Source of the DNA: Candidatus Martarchaeota archaeon
GTDB lineage: Archaea; Micrarchaeota; Micrarchaeia; Micrarchaeales; Micrarchaeaceae
Direction: 5' to 3'
Assembly: GCA_023474155.1 (NCBI GenBank)
Contig: JAMCYJ010000042.1
Coordinates: forward strand, 1 to 18,526
DNA length: 18,526 bases
Positions within the stretch are counted from its first letter, which is position 1, and each line of letters opens with the position of its first letter. Positions 6,812-13,526 of the stretch are shown here, in pieces. Below the pieces are notes generated by a model. The model did not search any database. It was not told where the DNA came from and worked only from the letters and a program-made list of their open reading frames with translations. Both the position numbers and the translations under genes were made by a program.

Positions 6812-7210
6812 ATGACCAGCACTATAGTCTCTGTAAATATAGAACCGGCTATGCTTAAGGCATATTCCAAGAATGAGGCAATGCTACATATCAATGTGGC
6901 CAGCAAAAGCGACCAAATATTATGGTGCGAATCTGAAATAAGCGTAAATTCCCCTCTTTCTCTCTCGTTTGACTCCGAGCTTGCAAAGGGCAAGATAAGA
7001 ATAGGCATTGTCGAGCCTCATCATGCAATCAGCAAAAAAGTCAATATCTACACAAGGCCGAACAATTTTCCGGACGAATACGAGATTAATCTGCTGCTTT
7101 TCATATACGACAGGGACGGGGCGATATTTGAAAGGATAGAGCAAAAAGTGCCTGTCATTTGCCAGGAATCGCAGGCGGCAGAGCAGGAGCAGCAAAATGC
7201 AAAACAATAA
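6812..7210 (+). CDS. Conserved-looking beta-rich hypothetical protein
   Basis: The product is 132 aa with no signal peptide or TM helix, so probably cytoplasmic. The pattern alternates short hydrophobic strands (TIVSVNIEP, AMLHINVAS, KIRIGIVEP, KKVNIYTRP, EINLLLFIYD, QKVPVIC) as in a beta-sandwich. The segment ILWCESEISVNSPLSLSFD looks like a conserved family core. The Gln/Ala/Glu-rich tail (EQEQQNAKQ) is probably disordered. Divergent transcription from the winged-helix-like gene at 6713 suggests linked control. I do not recognise the family and offer no function. Confidence 0.65.
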   Translation: MTSTIVSVNIEPAMLKAYSKNEAMLHINVASKSDQILWCESEISVNSPLSLSFDSELAKGKIRIGIVEPHHAISKKVNIYTRPNNFPDEYEINLLLFIYDRDGAIFERIEQKVPVICQESQAAEQEQQNAKQ

Positions 7211-7271
7211 AGCACTAATATAATATCTTTTCGCCGTGCGGGCATTTACATGATAGGCAGGCATAAAAAAG

Positions 7272-7308
7272 AAAATATTTAAGCTTGCTTTTGCAATATT
7301 ATAATTAT
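7272..7308 (+). promoter_or_regulatory. Candidate orc1/cdc6 promoter (two TATA-like boxes)
   Basis: GAAAATATTTAAG (7271-7283) and CAATATTATAATTA (7294-7307) both resemble archaeal TATA boxes, the first preceded by purines as in a BRE. Either would leave a leader of some 30 to 55 nt before the ATG at 7360. AAGGGGAT at 7348-7355 is a likely ribosome binding site, consistent with a leadered mRNA. Confidence 0.4.
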
Positions 7309-7359
7309 TGTTTCTAATGCTTTTCTCAATGTTATTTTCAGCGGTTTAAGGGGATAAAA

Positions 7360-8553
7360 ATGGCTCTCACGGATTTGCTTATCGAATCAAAAATATTCAA
7401 GAACAGGGAGCTGTTTTCGCCGTATTTTGTGCCCAAGAAATTGATCTTCAGGGACAATGAGATAGACAAAATAGAGAAGTCGATCGCGCCTTCGCTGAAA
7501 GGCCAGAGAGGAAGAAACCTTTTTATTTACGGGAAGACAGGGTCAGGAAAAACCTCTTGCGTAAAATATGTCATAGACGAGATAAATAACATTCCGAATC
7601 TGAAGGTTGCAATTTCATATGTGAACTGCAGGATGTACAATTCCAGATTCAGGGTCATAAATAAGGTGGTGTCCGATTATCTACCCACCTATGCAAAGAG
7701 AGGGTATGGCATAACAGACCTTTATGAAAAGCTCACAAGATGGATCGAGGAAGACGGTAAAATATTCATAATCGCGCTCGACGAGCTGGATATGGTGAAG
7801 GATTTAGACGACCTAATCTACACTCTAACAAGAGTAAATACAGAGCTGAAGGCAGGCGGCGTATCGCTGATAGGAATATCAAACAAGATCTCTTTTAAAG
7901 AAAGCCTTGACCCTAGAAGCATTTCCTCGTTGAACGAGACAGAGCTTGTCTTTTCGCCATATTATTCAAATGAGCTTTACGCGATACTGAAAGACAGGGC
8001 AGACGCAGGGTTCAAGGAGAAGGTTGTAACAGAGGACATACTCAGATTCATTGCTGCTTCAGCGGCAAAGGAAGGAGGTGATGCGCGGTTTTCCCTGAAG
8101 ATACTCACAAAAGCCGCGGAGCTGAGCGAGGAGAGGAATTTAGACAGGATTACATCTGACGAGGTAGACCATGCGATAAAGCTTGCAGAGGAGGATATCG
8201 TGTACGACCTGATATTAACGCTTCCGGAACATCTTAAGCTGGTGCTTTACTCCATTTCCATCCTTACTTTAAGCGGGGGATCATACAAGCCTCTGAATAC
8301 AGGCTCTGAAAAATACCTTTTAAGCGGGGAGGTGTATTCAAGGTACAAGTCTCTTGCGGAAAGCATACATAAGGAGCCGAAGACTGAAAGGTGGTACAGG
8401 AAGTATATAAGCGAACTGAAAATGCAGGGTCTGATAATATCCTACGACTCGGGAAAGGGCATAAGAGGACATACTAGGATTATAAAAATAATGTATCCTG
8501 CAAAGAAGATTTCAGATATGCTCCAGAAGGAAATTTTTGGAATTTCAAAATAA
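7360..8553 (+). CDS. cdc6: Orc1/Cdc6 replication initiator
   Basis: The 397-aa product has the full archaeal Orc1/Cdc6 architecture: an AAA+ domain followed by a winged-helix DNA-binding domain. Walker A GKTGSGKT is at residues 58-65, Walker B IIALDELD at 137-144, sensor 1 at N175 (GISNK), and sensor 2 at GDAR (240-243) leading into a helix (FSLKILTKAAELSEE). The C-terminal part, from about 285, includes RWYRKYISELKMQGLIISYDSGKG, the winged helix that contacts origin DNA. These proteins bind origin recognition boxes and load the MCM helicase in an ATP-controlled way. Length is normal for the family. A clear ribosome binding site (AAGGGG) precedes the ATG. The rpp30 gene follows after 8 nt, so they are likely cotranscribed. 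Because cdc6 often sits beside an origin in archaea, its flanks deserve inspection, but no convincing origin is visible. Confidence 0.95.
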   Translation: MALTDLLIESKIFKNRELFSPYFVPKKLIFRDNEIDKIEKSIAPSLKGQRGRNLFIYGKTGSGKTSCVKYVIDEINNIPNLKVAISYVNCRMYNSRFRVINKVVSDYLPTYAKRGYGITDLYEKLTRWIEEDGKIFIIALDELDMVKDLDDLIYTLTRVNTELKAGGVSLIGISNKISFKESLDPRSISSLNETELVFSPYYSNELYAILKDRADAGFKEKVVTEDILRFIAASAAKEGGDARFSLKILTKAAELSEERNLDRITSDEVDHAIKLAEEDIVYDLILTLPEHLKLVLYSISILTLSGGSYKPLNTGSEKYLLSGEVYSRYKSLAESIHKEPKTERWYRKYISELKMQGLIISYDSGKGIRGHTRIIKIMYPAKKISDMLQKEIFGISK

Positions 8554-8561
8554 GTGGTGTC

Positions 8562-9065
8562 TTGGAATACTATGACATTGTTTTAGGTTCCTGCGCATTC
8601 GATGAACAAACAGGGAAACGGCTAGGGTTCAGGAAAATATTCAAAGTAGACCCGGGGCAGGGCAGGGGCATTGCTTATTCGTCGGATAAAAGAGCAATGC
8701 ATTTGGTAAAAGATAATGAAGTAAGTGCTGTTATCTGCGCTGACTACAGGATAGACAAAAAGCTGATACAGCTTATGAGGAAGCGCAATGCTGTCCTGTG
8801 CATCCCATTGCCTTCTGCCAAGCAGAGGTTCGCGCTCTCGAAGGACTTGTACAGGCTGCAAAACCTTTTTTCATATGCAATGAAAAGCAAAGTTAGGGCA
8901 ACATTCATAAGCCTTGCCCAGTCGAGGGAATACATGTGCTCGTATATGCAGCTGATAGAGTTTGCGAAGTTTGTCGGCGCGACAGAGGATTACGCAAGGC
9001 TGTGCATAAGCAGATTTACTGCAGGCGTATTCGGCTCGGAAGAGAAGCCAGAGAATAATACGTGA
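8562..9065 (+). CDS. rnp3: RNase P protein subunit Rpp30 (compact)
   Basis: With TTG at 8562 as start, the protein has 167 aa. A GGTG motif 8 nt upstream supports this start. The core shows the Rpp30 pattern: VSAVICADYRIDKKLIQLMRKRNAVLCIPLP, then RFALSKDLYRLQNLFSYAMKSKVRATFISLAQS, then MQLIEFAKFVGATEDYARLCIS. In Rpp30 this is a TIM-barrel-like fold that pairs with Pop5 and stimulates RNase P cleavage of pre-tRNA 5' leaders. It is shorter than the usual 200-plus residues, with the loss in the N-terminal third. The following gene is pop5, its binding partner, which greatly strengthens the call. The stop codon region lies inside a 134-bp tandem duplication. Confidence 0.82.
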   Translation: MEYYDIVLGSCAFDEQTGKRLGFRKIFKVDPGQGRGIAYSSDKRAMHLVKDNEVSAVICADYRIDKKLIQLMRKRNAVLCIPLPSAKQRFALSKDLYRLQNLFSYAMKSKVRATFISLAQSREYMCSYMQLIEFAKFVGATEDYARLCISRFTAGVFGSEEKPENNT

Positions 9066-9283
9066 TTTTATGAAGCAGAAAACAAGATACCTTCTCGTCG
9101 AATCCGGAGTTCCGATACTAGATGCAAGGCAGTTTCTGTCCGACTTTCATTACTGCAGGCGTATTCGGCTCAGAAGAGAAGCCAGAGAATAATATGTGAT
9201 TTTATGAAGCAGAAAACAAGATACCTTCTCGTCGAATCCGGAGTTCCGATACTAGATGCAAGGCAGTTTCTGTCCGACTTTCA
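9016..9283 (+). repeat. 134-bp tandem duplication across the rpp30-pop5 junction
   Basis: Unit 1 (9016-9149) and unit 2 (9150-9283) are identical except at two positions, G9038/A9172 and C9061/T9195, both transitions. Each unit contains the end of rpp30 (last 16 codons and stop) plus the first 27 codons of pop5. Because 134 is not a multiple of 3, unit 1 cannot read through into intact pop5. rpp30 keeps its own end in unit 1 and pop5 keeps its own start in unit 2, so neither gene is broken. The high identity implies a recent event. Confidence 0.95.
9070..9192 (+). pseudogene. Truncated duplicate of the pop5 5' end
   Basis: The first repeat unit carries an ATG at 9070 and reads the same 27 residues as pop5 (MKQKTRYLLVES...), then shifts into out-of-frame rpp30 tail sequence and stops at TAA 9190-9192 after 40 residues. 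It lacks almost all of the Pop5 fold and is a by-product of the tandem duplication. A ribosome leaving rpp30 would meet this start before the true pop5 start at 9204. Confidence 0.85.
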
Positions 9284-9518
9284 TAGCGAGCTTCTTGGCA
9301 TGATAGGCATGGAATATTATAAGCTTAACTTAAAGGTTATGGCGTTCATAAGCGAAAATACATTCATAATAAGGTGCGCGAACAACTATATTTCGCTGTT
9401 AGTAGTCGCGCTAACGTTTATGAAGCGCGTGAGGTCCCAGCCGACATACTTTTATACGCTGAAGTCGTCCGGTACCATGCTCGCTCTAAAAAAGCAGGCT
9501 GCAGGAATAATAAGCTGA
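9204..9518 (+). CDS. rnp2: RNase P protein subunit Pop5 (Rpp14 family)
   Basis: The 104-aa product shows the Pop5 pattern: an initial strand KTRYLLVE, a helix FLSDFHSELLGMIGMEYYKLN, strands KVMAFISENTFIIRCANNY, then helix SLLVVALTFMKRV and the final strand with the conserved SSGT motif (FYTLKSSGTMLAL). Pop5 pairs with Rpp30 and binds the catalytic part of RNase P RNA, helping mature pre-tRNA 5' ends. It is a little shorter than usual. The start used is in the second duplication unit; the identical ATG 134 nt upstream leads to a truncated frame. The stop of the rpp30-tail copy lies 4 nt before this ATG, the same spacing as in unit 1. Confidence 0.85.
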   Translation: MKQKTRYLLVESGVPILDARQFLSDFHSELLGMIGMEYYKLNLKVMAFISENTFIIRCANNYISLLVVALTFMKRVRSQPTYFYTLKSSGTMLALKKQAAGIIS

Positions 9519-9555
9519 AGCCTATCGCGGTTTATATATATGTAGCTTTTTTGCA

Positions 9556-9801
9556 TCATCTATTTTTCTTTCCGCTTATCTCAATGACCGCATCGAGAAG
9601 CCCATGCGCGTATGAGATGCAGGAGAATGAGGTATAAAGATCGTTCTTTTCAAGGTAAGAGTTTGCATCTGATGCATACATCTTCGAAAGCTCTACAACC
9701 TGCTTCATTCTCATATTTTCGCTGAAGTCGATCGCCTCTGCATTTTTTATGTTTTCGTTAAACATGCTAATGTCCTTTCTAATCCTGTTTTCTATGTCCA
9801 T
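9556..9801 (-). CDS. DUF357 family protein
   Basis: The 81-residue helical protein matches the archaeal DUF357 pattern: MKQVVELSKMYASDANSYLEKNDLYTSFSCISYAHGLLDAVIEI, with the characteristic Y-x-x-DA-xx-YL-xKxD core and the YAHGLLDA motif. DUF357 proteins are small, archaea-specific helical-hairpin proteins that resemble HEPN-type helical bundles; no reaction is established. It is convergent with pop5 (37 nt between stops) and divergent from serS, with an AT-rich shared promoter region. Full length for the family. Confidence 0.88.
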   Translation of the reverse strand: MDIENRIRKDISMFNENIKNAEAIDFSENMRMKQVVELSKMYASDANSYLEKNDLYTSFSCISYAHGLLDAVIEISGKKNR

Positions 9802-9926
9802 TGAACCACCACGTAATTTATATGAATATATTTAATATTTCTATCATTAAATCTAATTAAATTTAATTAATTATTTAAAATTTAAATAAATTGCAATCAT
9901 AACAATTTATTTTAGAGAATGATGAA
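9802..9926. promoter_or_regulatory. AT-rich divergent promoter region between DUF357 and serS
   Basis: About 85 percent A+T over 125 nt by eye, with long TTAAATTTAATTAATTATTTA-type sequence. It must hold both the minus-strand DUF357 promoter and the plus-strand serS promoter. Several overlapping TATA-like boxes exist, so no single one is picked. Confidence 0.4.
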
Positions 9927-11258
9927 ATGATCAATTCCAAGTATGTAAGGGACAATTTGCAGGAGCTGAAGCATTCGATGGACAAGAGAAAGTCCGATTA
10001 CCCTTTGGATGAAATAATGGGCTTCGACCAAAAGTCAAGGGAATACAAGACAGGGATTCAGGACCTGCAAAAGCAGAAGAACCAGATAAGCAAGGAAATA
10101 GCGGAAATGAAAAAGCAGGGAAATGAAGGCGGATTGGAGGCGTTGATTGAAAAGTCAGCCGAAATGAAGGATAAAATAGACAGGATAGAGTCAGACCTTC
10201 GGACTTATGAGGCAAAGGTGGACTCGCTGCTGTGGAATCTTCCCAATATACTGCATGAATCAGTGCCTTATGGGGAAAGCTCTGACAATAATGTTGAAAT
10301 AAAGAGGTGGATTCCGGAAGGGAAAACCCTCCGCAGCATAAAGTCTGACCACAGCGGAAAAACGCACGAAGACATACTTGTTGACCTTGATCTTCTGGAT
10401 TTGCAAAAGGCCGCAAAAGTTACGGGCGCAAGATTCTATTATCTCAAGAACGACCTTGTGCTTCTTGAGCAGTCAATTATAAGGTTCGCGCTCGACGAAA
10501 TGAGCAGGAATGGGTATAGCCTAATTCTGCCGCCATATATGATAAGGAAAGAATATTATAGAGGAGTCACGGCGCTTGGGGATTTCGAGGAGGCGCTTTA
10601 TTCAGTAGCCGATCCGAAGGAGATGCATGCGAAAAAGGGGCTTGAAAGAAGCGACGAGGATCTATTTTTGATCTCTACTTCCGAGCATCCTATCGCGGCA
10701 ATGCATAGCGATGATGTATTCTCTGGAAACAGGCTTCCTGCCAAGTATGCAGGGGTAAGCCCCTGCTTCAGGAGGGAGGCGGGTTCCCACGGTAAAGACA
10801 CAAAAGGCATATTCCGTGTTAAGCAGTTCAACAAAGTAGAGCAGTTTATTTTTTCAAGGCAGGAGGATTCTTGGAAATATTTCGACGAACTTCTTAAAAA
10901 TTCAGAATCCATTTATCAAAAACTCGGGATACCCTACAGGGCGGTGGACATATGCACAGGGGATATAGGCGTTGTAGCGGCAAAGAAAATAGATCTTGAA
11001 GCGTATATGCCTCTCCAAGACTCGTTCAAGGAAATTGTATCCTGCTCCAACTGCACGGATTGGCAGAGCACAAGGCTTAATATAAAATACGACGAGGGCA
11101 ATGAAAGAAAGCACGTGCATACGCTTAACTCTACGGCTTTGGCTACGACCCGCACCATAGTGGCTATAGTCGAGAATTATCTCAATAGCGACGGATCGAT
11201 ATCAGTGCCAGACGTGCTTGTCCCGTATTTTGGCAAGTCAAGGATAAGCAAAAAATGA
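9927..11258 (+). CDS. serS: Seryl-tRNA synthetase (standard type)
   Basis: The 443-aa protein charges tRNA-Ser with serine in the cytoplasm. An N-terminal helical arm (about residues 30-105) contains the long antiparallel coiled coil that grips the long variable arm of tRNA-Ser. The class II catalytic core follows: the serine-binding TSEHP at 251-255, motif 2 FRREAGSHGKDTKGIFRVKQF at 281-301, and motif 3 NSTALATTRTIVAIVENY at 401-418 with R409. It is the common SerRS found in bacteria and most archaea, not the zinc-dependent methanogen type, since the usual arm and motif spacing are present. Length is normal. ATG at 9927 is the only start in frame near the AT-rich promoter region. Confidence 0.97.
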   Translation: MINSKYVRDNLQELKHSMDKRKSDYPLDEIMGFDQKSREYKTGIQDLQKQKNQISKEIAEMKKQGNEGGLEALIEKSAEMKDKIDRIESDLRTYEAKVDSLLWNLPNILHESVPYGESSDNNVEIKRWIPEGKTLRSIKSDHSGKTHEDILVDLDLLDLQKAAKVTGARFYYLKNDLVLLEQSIIRFALDEMSRNGYSLILPPYMIRKEYYRGVTALGDFEEALYSVADPKEMHAKKGLERSDEDLFLISTSEHPIAAMHSDDVFSGNRLPAKYAGVSPCFRREAGSHGKDTKGIFRVKQFNKVEQFIFSRQEDSWKYFDELLKNSESIYQKLGIPYRAVDICTGDIGVVAAKKIDLEAYMPLQDSFKEIVSCSNCTDWQSTRLNIKYDEGNERKHVHTLNSTALATTRTIVAIVENYLNSDGSISVPDVLVPYFGKSRISKK

Positions 11259-11479
11259 AAAAGAATTTACAACGCGAGCTGGAAATCCTACTGAAACATC
11301 TAGTAAAGGTTTAGCAACAGAATTGCTAAAATTCCGCAGTTCGCGAAAAAACAGCAGAATAAAAATAAGCATATATATAATAGCATAAACAAAAATTGAA
11401 TGCAAGGATACGGTCTGCCTTTATTGGCGGGAAGACGGCTCCAATATAATTATGTAATTAAATAAATGTAATCGATGGC
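11259..11479. other. Intergenic region with a hairpin and two TATA boxes
   Basis: This 221-nt gap contains an 8-bp hairpin (11310-11330, TTTAGCAA/TTGCTAAA, loop CAGAA), then a self-complementary TTCGCGAA at about 11340-11347. TATA-like boxes follow at 11373-11383 (ATATATATAAT) and about 11443-11452 (AATATAATTA). The second is well placed for a nearly leaderless aRF1 transcript; the first could drive a longer leader or a short RNA covering 11400-11450 (GC-richer, GGATACGGTCTGCC). No box C/D motif pair is evident. Confidence 0.4.
11310..11330 (+). terminator. Hairpin downstream of serS (possible terminator or processing site)
   Basis: TTTAGCAA, loop CAGAA, TTGCTAAA form a perfect 8-bp stem 52 nt after the serS stop codon. 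No T-run follows, so it is not a classic intrinsic terminator; it may shape the 3' end of the serS mRNA. Low confidence in function, high in structure. Confidence 0.3.
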
Positions 11480-12685
11480 ATGAGCCTTAAAACACAGTAC
11501 GAACTGAAAAAGCAGCTGAAAAAGCTGTCCTCGATACGCGGGAGCGGGACAGAGCTCATCAGCGTGTATATTCCGTCTGTATTCGTGATAAGCGACGAAA
11601 TCGGAAGGCTGAAGGACGAGCAAAGCCAGTGCGCGAACATAAAGTCAAAGACTACGCGGCAGAATGTTCTTGACGCCCTCGAGAAGATGATACAGTATAT
11701 AAAGCTGTACAGGGCGCCGCCGCAGAACGGCATGGCTGTATTCTGCGGAAACGTCTCCCCGGAGCAATCTAGGACAGATATACAGCTTTTCATGATTACC
11801 CCCCTTTATCCTATAAAGGTTAATATATATAGGTGCGATTCGCAGTTCCTCCTCGATCCTCTTTTGGCTATGCTGGAATCTACTGACAGCTATGTGTTGC
11901 TAGTCATGGACGGGAGGGAAGCGACAATCGCGCTTCTCAGCGGAACGCACGTGCAGGTCGAGAAAAAGCTGAGATCCTTCGCGCATGCGAAGGTCAGGAA
12001 AGGAGGCCAGTCCGCAGCGCGGTACGAGCGCGCGATTTCAGAGAGCATCAACGACTTCTACAAAAGCATAGGGGACAGCATAAACGAGGTGTATGCAAAG
12101 TACAATTTCAAGCTCAACGGCCTCATTGTCGGAGGCCCGGGCCCTACAAAGGAGAATTTCGTGAGGGCAAAGACCCTCAACTACCAGATCAAGGTGATAG
12201 GGGTGTTCGACACGGGGTATACGGACGAGCATACGGGCATAAACGAACTTTTAGAGAAGGCGAAGGATATGCTTGCCGAGCAGGACGTGATCAAGGAAAA
12301 AAAGGTCATAGACAGGTTCCTGAACGAGGTCGCGAGCAATGGGCTCGCGGTGTTCGGATACGAGAAGGTAAAGAACGTGCTCATGAACAACAATGCAATG
12401 CGCCTGATGATAAGCGAGGACTTGGAACTGACAGAGGTAAAGTACAGGTGCGGATCCTGCGGCGCGGAATTCGCCGCGATCGAAAAGGGGAATACAAGGC
12501 AGTTGAGGCATTCGTGCGGAGGAAATATAGAGATCCTGTCCCAGGAGGACGCGGTGGAAAAAGTCATAAGCATAGCAGAAAGGCTCAACATAGACCTGAC
12601 GTTTATCTCATCCGAAACAAGCTATGGCAGGCAGTTCCTGCTCGGTTTCGATGGAATCGCGGCGATGCTGAAGTATAAAAGCTGA
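11480..12685 (+). CDS. prf1: Peptide chain release factor aRF1
   Basis: The 401-aa protein recognises all three stop codons and releases the finished peptide. Domain 1 has the stop-codon reading NIKS motif at residues 53-56 and YxCxxxF (Y117 to F123). Domain 2 has the catalytic GGQ at 175-177 (KGGQSAARYER). Domain 3 follows, with a small insert containing C-x2-C and a third cysteine (YRCGSCGAEF ... RHSCGG), likely a zinc-binding mini-domain. The usual TAS before NIKS is replaced by QCA. An ATG at 11475 is followed at once by a stop and is rejected. The gene leads a pair with the downstream protease (gap 21 nt). Confidence 0.97.
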   Translation: MSLKTQYELKKQLKKLSSIRGSGTELISVYIPSVFVISDEIGRLKDEQSQCANIKSKTTRQNVLDALEKMIQYIKLYRAPPQNGMAVFCGNVSPEQSRTDIQLFMITPLYPIKVNIYRCDSQFLLDPLLAMLESTDSYVLLVMDGREATIALLSGTHVQVEKKLRSFAHAKVRKGGQSAARYERAISESINDFYKSIGDSINEVYAKYNFKLNGLIVGGPGPTKENFVRAKTLNYQIKVIGVFDTGYTDEHTGINELLEKAKDMLAEQDVIKEKKVIDRFLNEVASNGLAVFGYEKVKNVLMNNNAMRLMISEDLELTEVKYRCGSCGAEFAAIEKGNTRQLRHSCGGNIEILSQEDAVEKVISIAERLNIDLTFISSETSYGRQFLLGFDGIAAMLKYKS

Positions 12686-12706
12686 AACGCTTGCAAAAAT
12701 GATAAT

Positions 12707-13429
12707 ATGAAAGGGAAAATAAAAGGCTTTGCAGAGAGGTTCACTGCGCAGGAAATCAAGGACATAGCTGTAGCAGACATCGTGCTTATACTCGCGTTTT
12801 CGTTCATACTCTCGACGGGGTTCGGCGGGATTTTCTCGGTCGGCGCCAGCCCGGGATTCGCAGGCAAATTCATGGAATATCTTTCGATTTCCGCGTTCGT
12901 GGTTTCCGTAAGCTTCGTGCTGCACGAGATGATGCACAAGTTTGCCGCGCAGCATTACGGGGCGATAGCAGGGTTCAGAACCTCCCCGACAGGCCTTATG
13001 ATAACAGGGCTTTCGTCTCTTTTCGGGTTTTTGATAGGGATTCCGGGCGCGACAATGATATACGCGCATAGCTTCAGCAAAAGGCAGGAAGGCGTTGTCT
13101 CGCTGGCGGGCCCACTGACAAACTTTGCGATATTCGCGTTGTTCGCGTCGTTGTCGTTTGCTTTGCATCCCGCAGGCAATACTTATTTTGCAAAGCTTAT
13201 AACCCTGACGCTTTTCATAAATATACTCCTTGCGCTTTACAACATGCTGCCGATTTTCCCTCTCGATGGAAGCAAGATATTCGCATGGGACAAAAGGATT
13301 TATGCATCGATGATGGGCGTCATATTCCTATTGGCGTATTTTTTCGTGCCCTATTTTTTCACTGACATGATATATATGGTTGCCATTGCGCTTATTTTTT
13401 CAATGCTGTACAGGCACGTGCTTTTCTGA
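12707..13429 (+). CDS. Site-2 protease family (M50) intramembrane metalloprotease
   Basis: The 240-aa membrane protein has about six hydrophobic segments. The zinc site is complete: HEMMH at residues 73-77 in the second TM region and the partner LPIFPLDG at 181-188, where D187 is the third ligand. A second family sequence, GPLTNF, is at residues 135-140. Members cleave substrates inside the membrane, often releasing transcription factors or trimming signal peptides. There is no PDZ domain, so this is a minimal form. It starts 21 nt after aRF1 and may share its mRNA. A T-rich stretch about 40 nt after its stop codon probably ends transcription. The substrate is unknown. Confidence 0.92.
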   Translation: MKGKIKGFAERFTAQEIKDIAVADIVLILAFSFILSTGFGGIFSVGASPGFAGKFMEYLSISAFVVSVSFVLHEMMHKFAAQHYGAIAGFRTSPTGLMITGLSSLFGFLIGIPGATMIYAHSFSKRQEGVVSLAGPLTNFAIFALFASLSFALHPAGNTYFAKLITLTLFINILLALYNMLPIFPLDGSKIFAWDKRIYASMMGVIFLLAYFFVPYFFTDMIYMVAIALIFSMLYRHVLF

Positions 13430-13468
13430 ATACTATGCCGCGAGGCTTATCTTCAATTAATCTTCATG

Positions 13469-13488
13469 TTTTTATATTTTTTTATTTT
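13469..13488 (+). terminator. T-rich archaeal terminator after the M50 gene
   Basis: GTTTTTATATTTTTTTATTTT on the plus strand, 40 nt after the protease stop, matches the oligo-T termination signals of archaeal RNA polymerase. It also separates the aRF1-protease unit from the pilus operon. Confidence 0.5.
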
Positions 13489-13497
13489 AAATTATAC
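13485..13497 (+). promoter_or_regulatory. TATA box of the pilus-type operon
   Basis: TTTTAAATTATAC directly follows the T-rich terminator. Transcription would begin about 25 nt further on, near 13518-13525, just before the ATG at 13527 and about 45 nt before the ATG at 13566. Both starts remain possible from this spacing. Confidence 0.45.
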
Positions 13498-13526
13498 ATT
13501 TAGAGTATTTACTAGTATGCAATGGA

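Noticed and set aside
9016..9283. Insertion sequence or programmed frameshift at pop5
   Set aside because: The duplicated segment is made only of local rpp30/pop5 sequence, without inverted ends or transposase, and unit 1 ends in a stop with no slippery site.
9931..10416. Minus-strand open frame of 161 codons inside serS
   Set aside because: It lies within a clear SerRS tRNA-binding arm and is Ser/Pro/Phe-rich antisense noise.
12608..13429. Long minus-strand open frames opposite the site-2 protease gene
   Set aside because: The plus strand carries a complete M50 protease with HExxH and LDG motifs; the opposite frames are Arg/Cys-rich shadows with no domain features.
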